The translations under genes and the position numbers were made by a program. 64,000 bases of DNA, from NCBI GenBank assembly GCA_964059195.1, contig CAXKWD010000007.1:155667269-155731268 (forward strand), given 5' to 3'. Source of the DNA: Ectobius pallidus (Eukaryota; Arthropoda; Insecta; Blattodea; Ectobiidae). This document shows positions 33,573 through 43,899 of the stretch, piece after piece. The stretch's first letter is position 1. The number at the start of each line of letters is the position of its first letter. Under the pieces are notes generated by a model. It was not told where the DNA came from. It saw nothing but the letters and a program-made list of their open reading frames with translations, and searched no databases.

Positions 33573-33594
33573 GCCTCACGTTGGGAAATAGCCA
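33573..33594 (-). promoter_or_regulatory. Degenerate primer-binding site, tRNA-Lys type
   Basis: On the minus strand, just 3' of the 5' LTR and a CA dinucleotide, the sequence is TGGC, tattt, then CCCAACGTGAGGC. The known complement of tRNA-Lys used by many Gypsy elements is TGGCGCCCAACGTGGGGC. The site here has a 4-nt expansion after TGGC and one substitution. Confidence 0.6.
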
Positions 33595-33596
33595 TG

Positions 33597-34823
33597 TACA
33601 GCGGTTCGGTGGAAATGATGGTTACCTGGGCGCCACAGTATAATGCATATACTGAATATTTCTGATTTGTTGAACCCGCCTCCGGTCTGCCAGTCGATCG
33701 TTGAGCACTTCCCTCGAGCTTCAGGGTAGGAAGCGAAGAACACCTTAATATTATTGCTTGAATAATAATGCAGTTTCTTTGAACACTGAAGGAATATTCT
33801 GTTTATTCAAAGCGTTGGAAATACAAGTCCAGTCATTGACAATAATTACAAAATTTGTTTGTGAATAATTAATATTGTTACAAGTTCTCGGTAGATCGTT
33901 ACTAGTGATACAATTGCTGCCGTATATGATTTTGACTAATCGCGATTGAAAGTAAGAATCCTTCTAAGTCGATTAATTCCACAGCGAAAATTTTATAAGT
34001 CCAATTAATTCTGTGGGCACGCGGCCTCAAAGATAAGTAGAGTGATTGATGTAGGCACGCGGCCTCGACGTAGATTGCTGTTGACTGCTCTAGGCACGGG
34101 GCCTTGAAGTAGAGTTGAATATGACTGTTATAGGCGCGGGGCCTTGAAGTAGAGTGATTTTACAGTGCCCCGGTAGGCCTAAGGAAAACTTACTTGGACA
34201 AACATTTATCCCTACTCTTCTTAATTATTATTCGTGAATCCCGGCACGTGGTACTATAAATCAATTCCTATTGGCAAATCTCCCGACCAATAATAATATG
34301 TTAGTTTCCCACGGAAATCAATTGGATTTCCCTTATTCTCAAAACCCACAACTTAGCGTCTCGGATTTCTAAGAAGGTTCGGACAGCGTGTTGTATCAGT
34401 AGCAACATCAGAAGCAAGGCTTAAACACAATAGCCGACTTCTTAGAATTACTTAAGTGGATCAGTACCCTTTGTGATAAGATCTCGGGAGATTCCCGATA
34501 CATTGTACCTGAGTACTGCATTGCCTTATCTCGCACCCGCTAGGTCTGCTAGGGAAATTCCCAGCTATCTCTGTCTATCCACTGCAATCTCATTTTAATA
34601 GTTATTTAAAATGATGTTGTTAAACTTTTTACCTTTGCCTTCTTTCTAGTTAATAATATTTATAATGAATGTTCCGTCTTTTCACGGTCATTTTAAGACC
34701 AAACACGGGCTATGAGATTTTATGATTTTAGTTTGAATAAATTTGGGCAATTAATCTGTCATTTATTATACTTAATTTGGTTATCTTGTTTATTTCTTTT
34801 TACCGAAGTATCTGAACTGCAAT
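33597..34823 (-). repeat. 5' LTR of the Gypsy-type element
   Basis: 1,227 bp, same length as 27755-28981. Followed on the plus strand by the target duplication aggtt (34824-34828). It would carry the promoter for gag on the minus strand. Confidence 0.95.
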
Positions 34824-35141
34824 AGGTTGAAAATTTCAGACGTCTGCGGGCTTTGACATTATAAACAAACGAATCGACCAGGGTGAGCTCACTGAATCGA
34901 AACGATCGATAATTCCATGCGATATGTTGAAAATATCGCGATGCTATTATTTCCAATTTATGACAAAAGAAGGCAAAGCCACCTGCAATTGATTTGACAG
35001 TTGAAATGTATTACCGAAAACTGATGCTTCGATAGCGAAAAAATTCACGTTCAGATCACTGCGTTCAGTAGATTTCGTTGGGCACAGCGTACAGACAGAC
35101 AGACAAACAAACAGACAAACATTTTCTCTTATTATTATAGA

Positions 35142-35963
35142 CTAGCTTAAAAGACCCGGCGTCGCCCGGGTTTTGTATTTTGTAATTGGAAATTAACTTA
35201 TGAAGGATTTTCAATTTTAAATTCTAGGTTCTTATATAGGCATTTATAATTTGAAATAGGAAGAACGACTTATTACACTCAAACTATTCCCTCATAAAAC
35301 GCTTGATATAGTTTTTTTATGGCTCATAGATGATCTAGAATTTTGCATCCCATCGCTTGTACAGTGCACAGCAAGCCTGGTAGAGGTTTAAATAAGAAGA
35401 AACAGAAATTCCTGTAACATAAAATTGTAATATCGAGGCGGGAAATTTCCCACTCTTATGTTACCATAAAGCCTTCATACTTTTCTCTCCAAAAACCTGC
35501 GATATAATATAATAATATACACATTACCATACCTCGTTTTGTTTTCTCTATGTCCAGGGTAGAGAAAGTTATGTGATTCCATTATTTTAGTGGATTTCAT
35601 TCTGTAATATTTATTTATAACATGAATTATTTTGATAACTTCTCTTATTTGTCAAAAGTGCATTTCAATTGTTTTTTCCAAGCCCATCCATATACCATTT
35701 GGCAACAATATATTCTGTGATTTGGAATGGATAATTATATGTAAAAAGGGATTAAGTATTTTCAAAAACATTTAATTTTTGGCATTTAGAATCAGAATTT
35801 TTCAAAATCCTTTCTTAGTGAGCACCTACATTATGAAACGAAGGTACTGTCAAAATTCCAAGTCTCTACCTGTTATAGTTTAGGCTGTACGTTGATTCCT
35901 GTCAATCAGTCAGTCAGTCATTCATTCAGTCAGTCAGGACAAAGCCTTTTATATATATAGAGA
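35142..35963 (-). mobile_element. Helitron H1, 822 bp, complete ends
   Basis: The 3' end on the minus strand is cccgggcgacgccgggt, a GC hairpin, then cttttaag and CTAG, with T outside. The 5' end TCTCTATATATATAAAAGGC lies at 35963 with A outside. These are textbook Helitron ends with A|T insertion. Its CTAG abuts the TC of Helitron H0. A cagt repeat array lies near its 5' end. No Rep/helicase. Confidence 0.85.
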
Positions 35964-36221
35964 TTTGTAGATTTACAATTGTTGGTAATTCCAGAATAAC
36001 TATGTGGTGTTGTCGCGGGTATATGCAGGTGTATGCTTATGTCCTCTCCATAAGCTTGTTTACTAGCGTAATATGCCTTATGCTTCTGTTTATGTACTTT
36101 TTTATTAGCTTATACTACTTTAACTCAAAATATATACAAATCTATTCGTCACATTACAAATTATAACACATTTACTGAACTACAATCATAAAGCTCCTAA
36201 GTATAAACTAGATTTATACAA

Positions 36222-36497
36222 CTAAAGTAAAGTGTTCCCTATTACAGGCCATGGAGGCCTAGAGGGTTCCAGGAGTTTGAGGCTCCCAGATGTTAGACAT
36301 TCGGCACGTGAAGGTGGGTAAGGTTGTCAGCCTTACGCACCGGCCGCCTTTACCCCCAGGATTGCTGCTGGTACTAATTTCTGTAGAGGGTGAGTCGATC
36401 CCAGGGCCATAGTGCCACCAGAAGTATTAGGCCAATTGAAAAACTCTAACGACCTCATCGGGAATCGAACCCTCGACCTTCCGGTTTCTAGCGCAGA
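36222..36497 (-). repeat. SINE family A, copy 3, truncated at the tRNA head
   Basis: Body and B box (complement ggaatcgaacc near 36461-36471) are present. The A-box end is cut at 36497 next to Helitron H2. Confidence 0.8.
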
Positions 36498-36511
36498 GTT
36501 TATAACTATTA

Positions 36512-37321
36512 TCTCTTCTCTATATATATAAAAGGCTTTGTCCTGACTGACAGGAATCAACGTAGAGCCTAAACTATAACAGGTAGAGACTTGGAATTTT
36601 GACAGTACCTTCGTTTCATAATGTAGGTGCTCACTAAGAAGGGATTTTGAAAAATTCTGATATTAAATGCCAAAAATTAAATGTTTTTGAAAATACTTAA
36701 TCCCTTTTTGCATATAATTATCGAAACAAATTCACAGAACATATTGTTGCCAATGGTATAGGTGGGTTTGGATTAAATGAAATGGATGTTTGACAAATTA
36801 GAGAAGATATTATAATTCAAAGGAATTGTCCTCGATGTCCTGCGAAATCTACTGAACGCAGAGATCTGAAATTTTAAACATAGGTGGGCTGAAGGGTCGG
36901 AAAATGCACCTCCAAGCCGGAATTTTAATTTTAGTTTTCGTTCGTGAGTTATGAGTGAAAAACGGGCATTTTTTGCGTTTTCAAAACATAAGTTTTCAGT
37001 TATACATTTCAATGTCAAATCAATTACAGTTGGCTTTGGCTATTTTTGTCATATCTTGAAAATGAAACTTTTGCGATCGCTTGAATGTTGTAAACCCTAA
37101 ATATGGTCAAACGTTGTTTTATTTGGACGAATCTCACTATACAGAGGTTTTCTGGGCCAAGAAACTCGAATCTGAGGTCGCTTTTACCAGATGATGCTAT
37201 CTAATCGTGGTATGTAGTCCACGTGATTTAGGTGTTATTAAATATAATGATTTTACTATTATGCTCTTAATTTTTAATTTTTGAAATAATTATCGCGGGC
37301 GAAGCCGCGGGCACATGCTAG
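36512..37321 (+). mobile_element. Helitron H2, about 810 bp
   Basis: The 5' end is TCTCTTCTCTATATATATAA (A before). The 3' end is a cgcgggcgaagccgcg hairpin, then ggcacatg and CTAG at 37318-37321, T after. It is followed directly by the 5' part of Helitron H3. Confidence 0.8.
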
Positions 37322-37665
37322 TATATATATAAGAGGCATTGTCCTGACTGTCTGACTTAATGACAGAGAATCAACGCAGAGCCTAAATTATAATAGGTAG
37401 GGACTTGGAATTTTGACAGTACCTTCGTTTCATAATGTAAGTGCTCACTAAGAAAGGATTTTGCAAAATTTTGATTTTAAATGCCAAAATTAAATGTTTT
37501 TGAGAATACTTAATCCCTTTTTACACAGAATTATCAAATCCAAATCACAGTTCACATGACAACATATTGTTGCCAGTGGTCTAGGATGGGTTTGGAAATA
37601 AATGAAATGGGAGTTTAACAAATTATTGTAGAGAAGCTATCAATTTAATTCATGTTATAAATAAC

Positions 37666-38256
37666 TAGCATGTGCCCGCGGCTTCGCCCGCGATAATTAT
37701 TACAAAAATTAAGAGCATAATAGTTAAATCATTATATTTATTAACACCTAATTCACGTAGACTACATACCACGATTAGATAGCATCGCCTGGTAAAAGCT
37801 ACCTCAAATTCGAGTTCCTTGGTCCAGAAAACCCCTGTATAGTGAGTTTCGTCCAAATAAAACAATGTTTGACCATATTTAGGGCTTACAACATTCAAGC
37901 GATCGCGATGATATTATTTCCAAGGTATGACAAAAATAGACAAAGCCAACTGTAATTGTCAAACTTCCATTTAATTTAATTCCAAACCCATCTGAAACCC
38001 ACTGGCAACAATATGTTTTAATGTGAAATGTGATTCGTATTCGATAATTCTGTGTAAGAAGGGATTAAGTATTCTCAAAAACATTTGATTTTTGGCATTT
38101 AAAATCGAAATTTTTCAAAATCCTTTCTTAGTGAGCACCTACATTATGAAACGAAGGTACTGTCAAAATTCCAAGCCTCTGCCTGTTATAGTTTAGGCTG
38201 TACGTTGATTCCTGTCAGTCAGTCAGTCAGGACAAAGCCTTTTATATATATAGAGA
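37666..38256 (-). mobile_element. Helitron H4, about 591 bp, nested in H3
   Basis: The 3' end on the minus strand is cgcgggcgaagccgcgggca, then catg and CTAG (complement at 37666-37669). The 5' end TCTCTATATATATAAAAGGC is at 38256. The uninterrupted target is visible in H1 near 35590-35620 (ataaatattacagaatgaaa on the complement). Confidence 0.8.
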
Positions 38257-38967
38257 ATATAAAGAATGAAATCCACGAAATTAATGCAGTCACATAACTT
38301 TCTCTACCCTGGACATAGAGAAAAAATACGAGGTATGGTAGGCCTAATGTGTATATTATTATATCGCAGGTTTTGGGGGAGAGAAGCATGAAAGTGATAT
38401 TGCATTTCTGTTTAATTTCATCACCAAAACGGTTTTCTGGTAACATGAGAGTGAGAAATAAAATATTCCGCAAACACAATACATTGTAAGGTTACCGGAA
38501 TTTCTGTTTCTTCTTATTTGAACCCCTAGCAGGCTTGCTGTGTACAAGCGATGGGATGCAAAATTCTACATCCTTCAGAGCCATAAAAAGCTATACCAGG
38601 CGTTTTCTGTGGGAATAGTTTGAGTGCGATAAGTGGTTCTTCCTATTTCAAATTCTAAATACCTATATAATGACATATAGCAGGGGTGCTCAAACGGTCG
38701 ATCGCGATCGACAAGTCGATCGCGAGTGCTTTTTGAGTAGATCTCGAGAAGAAAAAAAATTTTAATAAGTAGGTAGGTAACTAATAAAATAACACTGCTT
38801 GCGGCAAAAGGTGGCTTTATCAAAGGAACGCGCGGCACTTGTCAAAGAAAAGCCGCGTTGTTTCTAGACTAGACAGTGGAGTCTAGTCTAGAAACAACGA
38901 GAGACAGTACAGTCTAGTTTCGGGCGGCGCGTTTGACGGGAACATTCGAGACTTTCGTTCACGCCGA

Positions 38968-39003
38968 TATAAATGTTGCGCCTGCAGGAATTGGAGTCAT
39001 TCT
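38968..39003 (+). promoter_or_regulatory. hAT transposase core promoter: TATA box and initiator
   Basis: TATAAAT at 38968-38974, and TCATTC (matching the arthropod initiator TCAKTY) at 38998-39003 with its A at 39000, about 32 bp after the TATA box. The start codon follows 67 bp later. Confidence 0.6.
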
Positions 39004-39066
39004 GAATTGTAACTTGATGGCGATACTACGTCGATAAGTACAAAGTTTATTATTAAATAGTGGAAA

Positions 39067-40908
39067 ATGAGTGCAGTGAAGAAATCTAAAACGTATCATT
39101 TTAATAAGGATTGGGAGGAAGAATTTTTCTTTTGTATGGTGAAGGATAAGTGCATTTGTGTTATTTGTCGTGCGTCAGTTGCAATACCTAAGCGTGGTAA
39201 CTTAGAGAGGCATCATAAAACGGTTCATAAAAACTATGAAAAGGATTTTCCGCCACAGAGTGAATTAAGAAAACTAAAGGTACGTGATTTGATATCTTGT
39301 TTGAAAAAAGAACAATCCATGTTCACAAGACCAGTCAAACAATCAAAAGCTGCTACGATCGCGTCATTTAAAATATCTCATATATTGGCGAAACACAAGA
39401 AACCATTCGAAGATGGATCGGTGGTGAAGGAAGCATTTATTGAAGCGGGTGAGACTTTATTTGGAGATTTTAAAAATAAAACAGAAATCATGTCTGCTAT
39501 TAGAGAACTTCAGTTATCTCGTCCGACTGTCACAAGGCGTATTGAAGTCATGAGCCAGGACATCGCAGATAAACTAAAACATGATATCATGGAATGTACA
39601 TACTTTTCTTTACAGTTCGACGAATCCACCGATATGACAGACACTGCCCAGCTGTGTATTTTTATTCGGATGGTATTCAATGACATGTTGGCTAAGGAAG
39701 AATTTTTGACAATCATACCTCTGAAGGGGAAGACCCGTGGCGAAGATATATTTGACGTTTTCTTCAATTTTGTAAAAAACTACGAGCTACCAATATATAA
39801 ATTAGTGTGCATTACAACCGATGGAGCACCAGCAATGACTGGAAACAAAAACGGTTTTGTGGCATTGTGTCGAGCTAATGAAGAATTCCCTTCATTTTTT
39901 TCATTCCATTGCATTATACATCAACAAGTTTTGTGTTCAAAAGTTTTAAACACGGAGGAAATTATGGGCATTGCGACAAAAATTGTGAATTCCATCCGTG
40001 CACGTAGCTTGCAACGGCGGCTCTTTCAGTTGCAGTTGGAAGATAGGGAGTCAGCTGAACACACTGATTTAGTTCTTCACACGGACGTCAGGTGGTTGAG
40101 TCGCGGAAAATTCCTAGAAAGGTTTCAAGAATTATTGCCCGAAATAACAGCTTTTCTAGACGAAAGAGGTGATGACACTCAGATTTTGAAAAACGAAAAA
40201 TGGCTAAATGATTTGGCATTTTTGACTGACATCACAATGCACTTAAACACCGTTAACTTGGAGCTTCAAGGTAAAGGAAAAACTATTATTGAGATGATTA
40301 GCGCAGTAAACGCATTCAAAAGTAAATTGCAACTTATGATAGATCAACTGAAAAGAAAGGATCTGAAACATTTTCCGTCTTTGAAAGCAAGGATTCCTCA
40401 GTTGAATTATGATACGTATGAGGCTGAATTATCAAATATTTTGGGACAATTCGAAATGCGTTTTCATGATTGCAGTAAATTGGAAAATATAGCATCATTT
40501 ATGAGTTATCCTTTTTCATGTAAAAACATTGAGGAATTAGCTACTGAAATAGCCAGTCAGTTTAATATGAACTCATGTTCTGTTGAAAATGAGTTGGTGC
40601 AGATTATATCAGATATACATCTCAAAGCTACAGCATCTGATACAAATTTCTGGTGTTTTATATCTGAAGATAAATATCCGAATGTAAGGCAAATCGCCCT
40701 TCAACTGACGGCATTTTTTGGGTCAACTTACTTGTGCGAGTCTGCATTTTCTGAAATGAAGATAATTAAGTCAAAATATCGCAATCGACTAACTGACGAT
40801 CATATGTCATCATGCTTGCGATTAGCACTCAGTGGTTACGTACCATCTTATGAAAAGTATGCTGAGGACATGCAGTGCCACGCTTCAACATCCAAAGCCA
40901 CTCCTTAG
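39067..40908 (+). CDS. hAT superfamily transposase, BED zinc finger
   Basis: Intact 613-codon frame. It cuts and rejoins element ends in the nucleus. Residues about 15-55 form a BED-like zinc finger (C31-x2-C34, H49-x4-H54) for TIR binding. The RNase H-like core has LQFDESTDMTDTAQL (first catalytic D at about 185) and TTDGAPAMTG (second D at about 252), then SFHCIIHQ. The C-terminal hAT dimerisation region is FFGSTYLCESAFSEMK through NRLTDDHMSSCLRLALS (about 548-590). The style resembles the GTF2IRD2/FAM200/ZBED5-related hATs. Length is normal for the family. No frameshift or stop. ATG context is aaaATGa. Confidence 0.95.
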   Translation: MSAVKKSKTYHFNKDWEEEFFFCMVKDKCICVICRASVAIPKRGNLERHHKTVHKNYEKDFPPQSELRKLKVRDLISCLKKEQSMFTRPVKQSKAATIASFKISHILAKHKKPFEDGSVVKEAFIEAGETLFGDFKNKTEIMSAIRELQLSRPTVTRRIEVMSQDIADKLKHDIMECTYFSLQFDESTDMTDTAQLCIFIRMVFNDMLAKEEFLTIIPLKGKTRGEDIFDVFFNFVKNYELPIYKLVCITTDGAPAMTGNKNGFVALCRANEEFPSFFSFHCIIHQQVLCSKVLNTEEIMGIATKIVNSIRARSLQRRLFQLQLEDRESAEHTDLVLHTDVRWLSRGKFLERFQELLPEITAFLDERGDDTQILKNEKWLNDLAFLTDITMHLNTVNLELQGKGKTIIEMISAVNAFKSKLQLMIDQLKRKDLKHFPSLKARIPQLNYDTYEAELSNILGQFEMRFHDCSKLENIASFMSYPFSCKNIEELATEIASQFNMNSCSVENELVQIISDIHLKATASDTNFWCFISEDKYPNVRQIALQLTAFFGSTYLCESAFSEMKIIKSKYRNRLTDDHMSSCLRLALSGYVPSYEKYAEDMQCHASTSKATP

Positions 40909-40951
40909 TTAAGTTTAACACCATATGTAACTCTTTTGTTTTGTAACAACC

Positions 40952-40957
40952 AATAAA
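40952..40957 (+). terminator. Polyadenylation signal AATAAA
   Basis: Located 44 bp after the transposase stop codon and within the element, so it would end the transposase mRNA. Confidence 0.65.
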
Positions 40958-41827
40958 CTCGCAATTTTGAATAACTATGAGTTTTTTCATTGATATTGTA
41001 GAGAAGAACCTAACTAAACCTAACCCAAACCTTGACTAAAATAATGTACCTATACTGCGCAGAAAGCTAATATCTATATATGCTACGGTACGCCCTACCT
41101 AGGTAGGTAGGGTGTATCGTGTATGTACGACAACCCTGCATCACACACACTTGCAGTCTCTCAGAGTCGATCGTAAGTAGTCTAAAAATATTGAGGTAGA
41201 TCGCCAGCAGTTCAAGTTTGAGCACCCCTGACATATAGGCCTAATTTAAAATCGAAAGTCCTTCATAAGATAATTTCCAATTACAAAATAAAAAAACCCG
41301 GGCGACGCCGGGCCTTTTAATCTAGTACTGTATAAGGAGAATCGTGATCTGGCAATTTTTTCTCTTATTTACAATGTCCACTCTATGCGAAAGGGTCAGA
41401 AAAATGGAAGAGACAGATAGGCGGGCTCAGATAATGTTTGTAGTGTTTACAAGACTGAATTTATTTGTAGTTGTGATCGAGCAGACTAAATAAAATAAAG
41501 TCATTTCCAGTTCGTGAGAAATCTTGATTTCATTTCTCATAATTACTGTATATTTGCCTATTGGTTTCAACATGTAAATATTATTCAATGTAATATGGTA
41601 AAAATTATTACATTATGTATGGATAATTGTACCATATCTTTAAAATTCAGATGTTGAATTAGCTACAGTACATACAAACCTCAAAACTCCCTGACGGAAT
41701 TACCCGAAAGAAAGTACAAATAACATGGCGTATTACAATTGCCAAAAGCAATATAACTTCGGTATAGACTATTGCCATCTTCTTCGTAATATAGAGAAAT
41801 AGCCTAGTTATTAATAATGATCATGAG

Positions 41828-42250
41828 CAGGGTTGCCATACGTACGACTATAGTCGTACACGTACGACTCGCTTTATATACCTTGCGTACGACTATTTCA
41901 TAGATTTGTACGACGTGCGACGCAACCATGAGTCGTACGCCTATTTGTACGACTATTTTTAACATAGCGTTTTATATTTTTTTAATCAATCTTCTGATGA
42001 ATTTTAAATTTTGATATGTATCCAGTTTTTTGTTTTCTCTTGGTTTTTGTTGTAAGCATGTTGCTAAAATTAATATGATTGGAAATAATTAAAATAATTA
42101 TAAAACTGTGGCAACGACTGTTATTTAATTTTATTGTATTTAATCAAATTTAGCACATCGGAAGATAATGAAACACGCCTAATCATTTACAAATAAGATG
42201 ATTTATTAACAATTACATGACATATGTAAAGTGTATAATACTAATTAGCC

Positions 42251-42300
<50 letters not shown>

Positions 42301-42412
42301 GCAATGCGTTCATTATACTGAAAAATCACAAAGTATACGACAGTTTTAACTAGCATACGACTATTTTCGGATATTGGTACGACTGTTCTACGTTTCTGAT
42401 CTGGCAACCCTG
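41828..42412. mobile_element. hAT MITE, 585 bp, with cgtacgac subterminal arrays
   Basis: Ends cagggttgccat and ctggcaaccctg, flanked by perfect atcatgag at 41820-41827 and 42413-42420. The empty site (ataatgatcatgagaatag) is at about 42918-42936 in the second tandem unit, a direct proof of insertion. Repeats of cgtacgac occur near both ends. Confidence 0.95.
42250..42298. repeat. (ATT)n microsatellite
   Basis: Uninterrupted trinucleotide run inside the MITE. Confidence 0.9.
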
Positions 42413-42468
42413 ATCATGAGAATAAATAAAAACCGAGAAAACTGCCACTTACCCATCAGTGTGTTGTA

Positions 42469-42970
42469 ATACTGTATAAGGAGAAGCGTGACCTGGCAAT
42501 TCTTTCTTCATATTTACACTGTTCACTATGCGAAAGGGTCAGAAAAATCAAATTAATGTTTGTAGTGTTTACAAGACTGAATTTATTTGAAGTTGTGATC
42601 GAACAGACTAATGTAATGTCATATCTAGATCGTGAGAAATTTTCATATTTACTGTAAATTTGCTACTGGTTTTAACATGTAAGTATTATTCAACGTAATA
42701 TGGTAAAAATTATTACGTTATGTTTGAATATTGAACCATTTAAACAAAAAATTAATTAGCTACAGAACATAATATCTCAAAACTCGCCGACGGAGTTATC
42801 CGAAAGAATGTACAAATAACATGTCCGTATTACTATTGCTAAAAGCAATACGCTCAGCCATCCCTTTATTTGTTTCGTCCAGGCTTCTATTTGTTTCGTA
42901 ATATAGAGAAATAAATTTATAATGATCATGAGAATAGTAAAAACCGAGAAAACTGTATAATTTTTCATGA
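42469..42970 (+). repeat. Tandem duplication T, unit 2 (empty site)
   Basis: Begins actgtataaggagaagcgtg and continues to cgagaaaactgtataat. It lacks the MITE, so the duplication pre-dates that insertion. Confidence 0.85.
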
Positions 42971-43099
42971 TGCTTAGAAGCCGAGAAGAATCTGTTTAGG
43001 GTGCCTTTATACAGACCGGAAGCTACTGTAGTTGTAGCATCGTCGCACTCAGCTATTTGGTATGAATTGTTACAGATCCAACTCTCGAAACATCGTAGA

Positions 43100-43868
43100 A
43101 TTTTCATAAAGTGATCTTAAGCTATATTGTCCTTCTGTCTGTCCGCGATGCCCAGCGAAATCTACTGAATGCAGAGAACTGAAATTTTAAACATAGGTGG
43201 ACTGAAGGGTCGGAAAATGCACCTCGAAGCCGGAATTTTAATTTTCGCTTTCGTTCGCATCAGTTTTCAGTAATAGCCTACATTTCAATGTCAAATCAAT
43301 TGTAGGTGGCTTTGCCTACTTTTGTCATCATGCCTTGGAAATAAAAGCATGGCGATCGCTTGAATGATGTAAGCCCACGCTGGTCGATTCATTTGTTTAT
43401 AATGTCAAGGCCCGCAGATATTTGAAATTTTCAACATAGGCGGAAGAGGGATAATGAATAGCCTAAATGGACAGACATTGATCGGTTTAGACGGAACTCA
43501 CTATGCAGAGGTTTTCTGGGCCAGGGAACTCGATCGCTTGATTTTGTAAGTCCATCCTGGAAGATTCATTTGTTTAAAATGTCAAGGCCCGCATACATAT
43601 GAAATTTTCATCCTACACGGAGAGGGATAACCATTATAGGCCTAACTATGGTCAAACATTGTACGATTTGGACGAAACTCACTAAACAGGGGTTTTCTGG
43701 GCCAAGGAACTCGAATCTGAGGTCGTTTTTACCGGGCGACGCTATCTAATCGTGGTAAGTAGTCCACGTGATTTAAGTGTTAATAAATAATATAATGATT
43801 TAACTATAATGCTCTTAATTTTTAATTTTTTAAATAATTATCGCGGGCGAAGCCGCGGGCACATGCTA
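43100..43868 (+). mobile_element. Helitron H5, about 0.77 kb
   Basis: The 3' end is cgcgggcgaagccgcg, ggcacatg and CTAG (43865-43868), then T. The 5' end is approximate, near the ctgtctgtccgcg run. Its middle contains the uninterrupted homologue of the LTR insertion site in H0. Confidence 0.75.
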
Positions 43869-43899
43869 GTTCTTAATAAATACTTAATAAATTCAATCA

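Larger units (their letters stand above)
27755..34823 (-). mobile_element. Gypsy-type LTR retrotransposon, 7,069 bp, pol-deleted
   Basis: Two 1,227-bp LTRs bracket a 4,615-bp interior and are flanked by aggtt on both sides (27750-27754, 34824-34828). The order on the minus strand is 5' LTR, primer-binding site, gag (677 codons), protease with the beginning of RT in the -1 frame, an 83-bp tandem repeat, then 3' LTR. RT palm, RNase H and integrase are absent, so it is non-autonomous. A tRNA-Lys-like primer site and the gag/protease style point to the Osvaldo/Woot/Ulysses side of Gypsy (inference). The empty site is visible in the paralogous Helitron near 43430-43440. Confidence 0.93.
26450..35141 (-). 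mobile_element. Helitron H0, opened by a MITE and an LTR retrotransposon
   Basis: The 3' end (minus strand) is a GC-rich stretch followed by CTAG at 26450-26453, with T outside. The 5' end is TCTATAATAATAAG at 35141. Subtracting the LTR element with one target copy leaves about 1.6 kb, including a 429-bp MITE. The retained interior is homologous to Helitron H5 (43.1-43.87 kb) across the LTR insertion point, so the two halves belong together. No Rep/helicase frame is present, so it is non-autonomous. Confidence 0.7.
38673..41238 (+). mobile_element. Intact autonomous hAT transposon, 2,550 bp, with its TSDs
   Basis: The element is 38681-41230. The TIRs are a perfect 15-bp pair, caggggtgctcaaac (38681-38695) and its complement (41216-41230). 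The 8-bp target duplication acatatag is perfect at 38673-38680 and 41231-41238. Subterminal gatcgcgatcgac-type words occur near the left end, with tcgatcg near the right. It encodes one uninterrupted transposase. All features required for transposition look intact. Confidence 0.95.
37322..41325 (+). mobile_element. Helitron H3, split by Helitron H4 and the hAT transposon
   Basis: The pieces 37322-37665, 38257-38680 and 41239-41325 join to about 855 bp and run parallel to Helitron H1 (reverse complement). The 3' end is cccgggcgacgccggg, ccttttaat, CTAG at 41322-41325, then T. The 5' TC is not intact because H2 abuts it. Confidence 0.75.
41327..42468 (+). repeat. Tandem duplication T, unit 1 (with MITE)
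   Basis: Begins actgtataaggagaatcgtg. Without the 593 bp contributed by the MITE and one TSD, it matches unit 2 closely. Landmarks include ctatgcgaaagggtcagaaa and tcgtaatatagagaaat. Confidence 0.85.
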
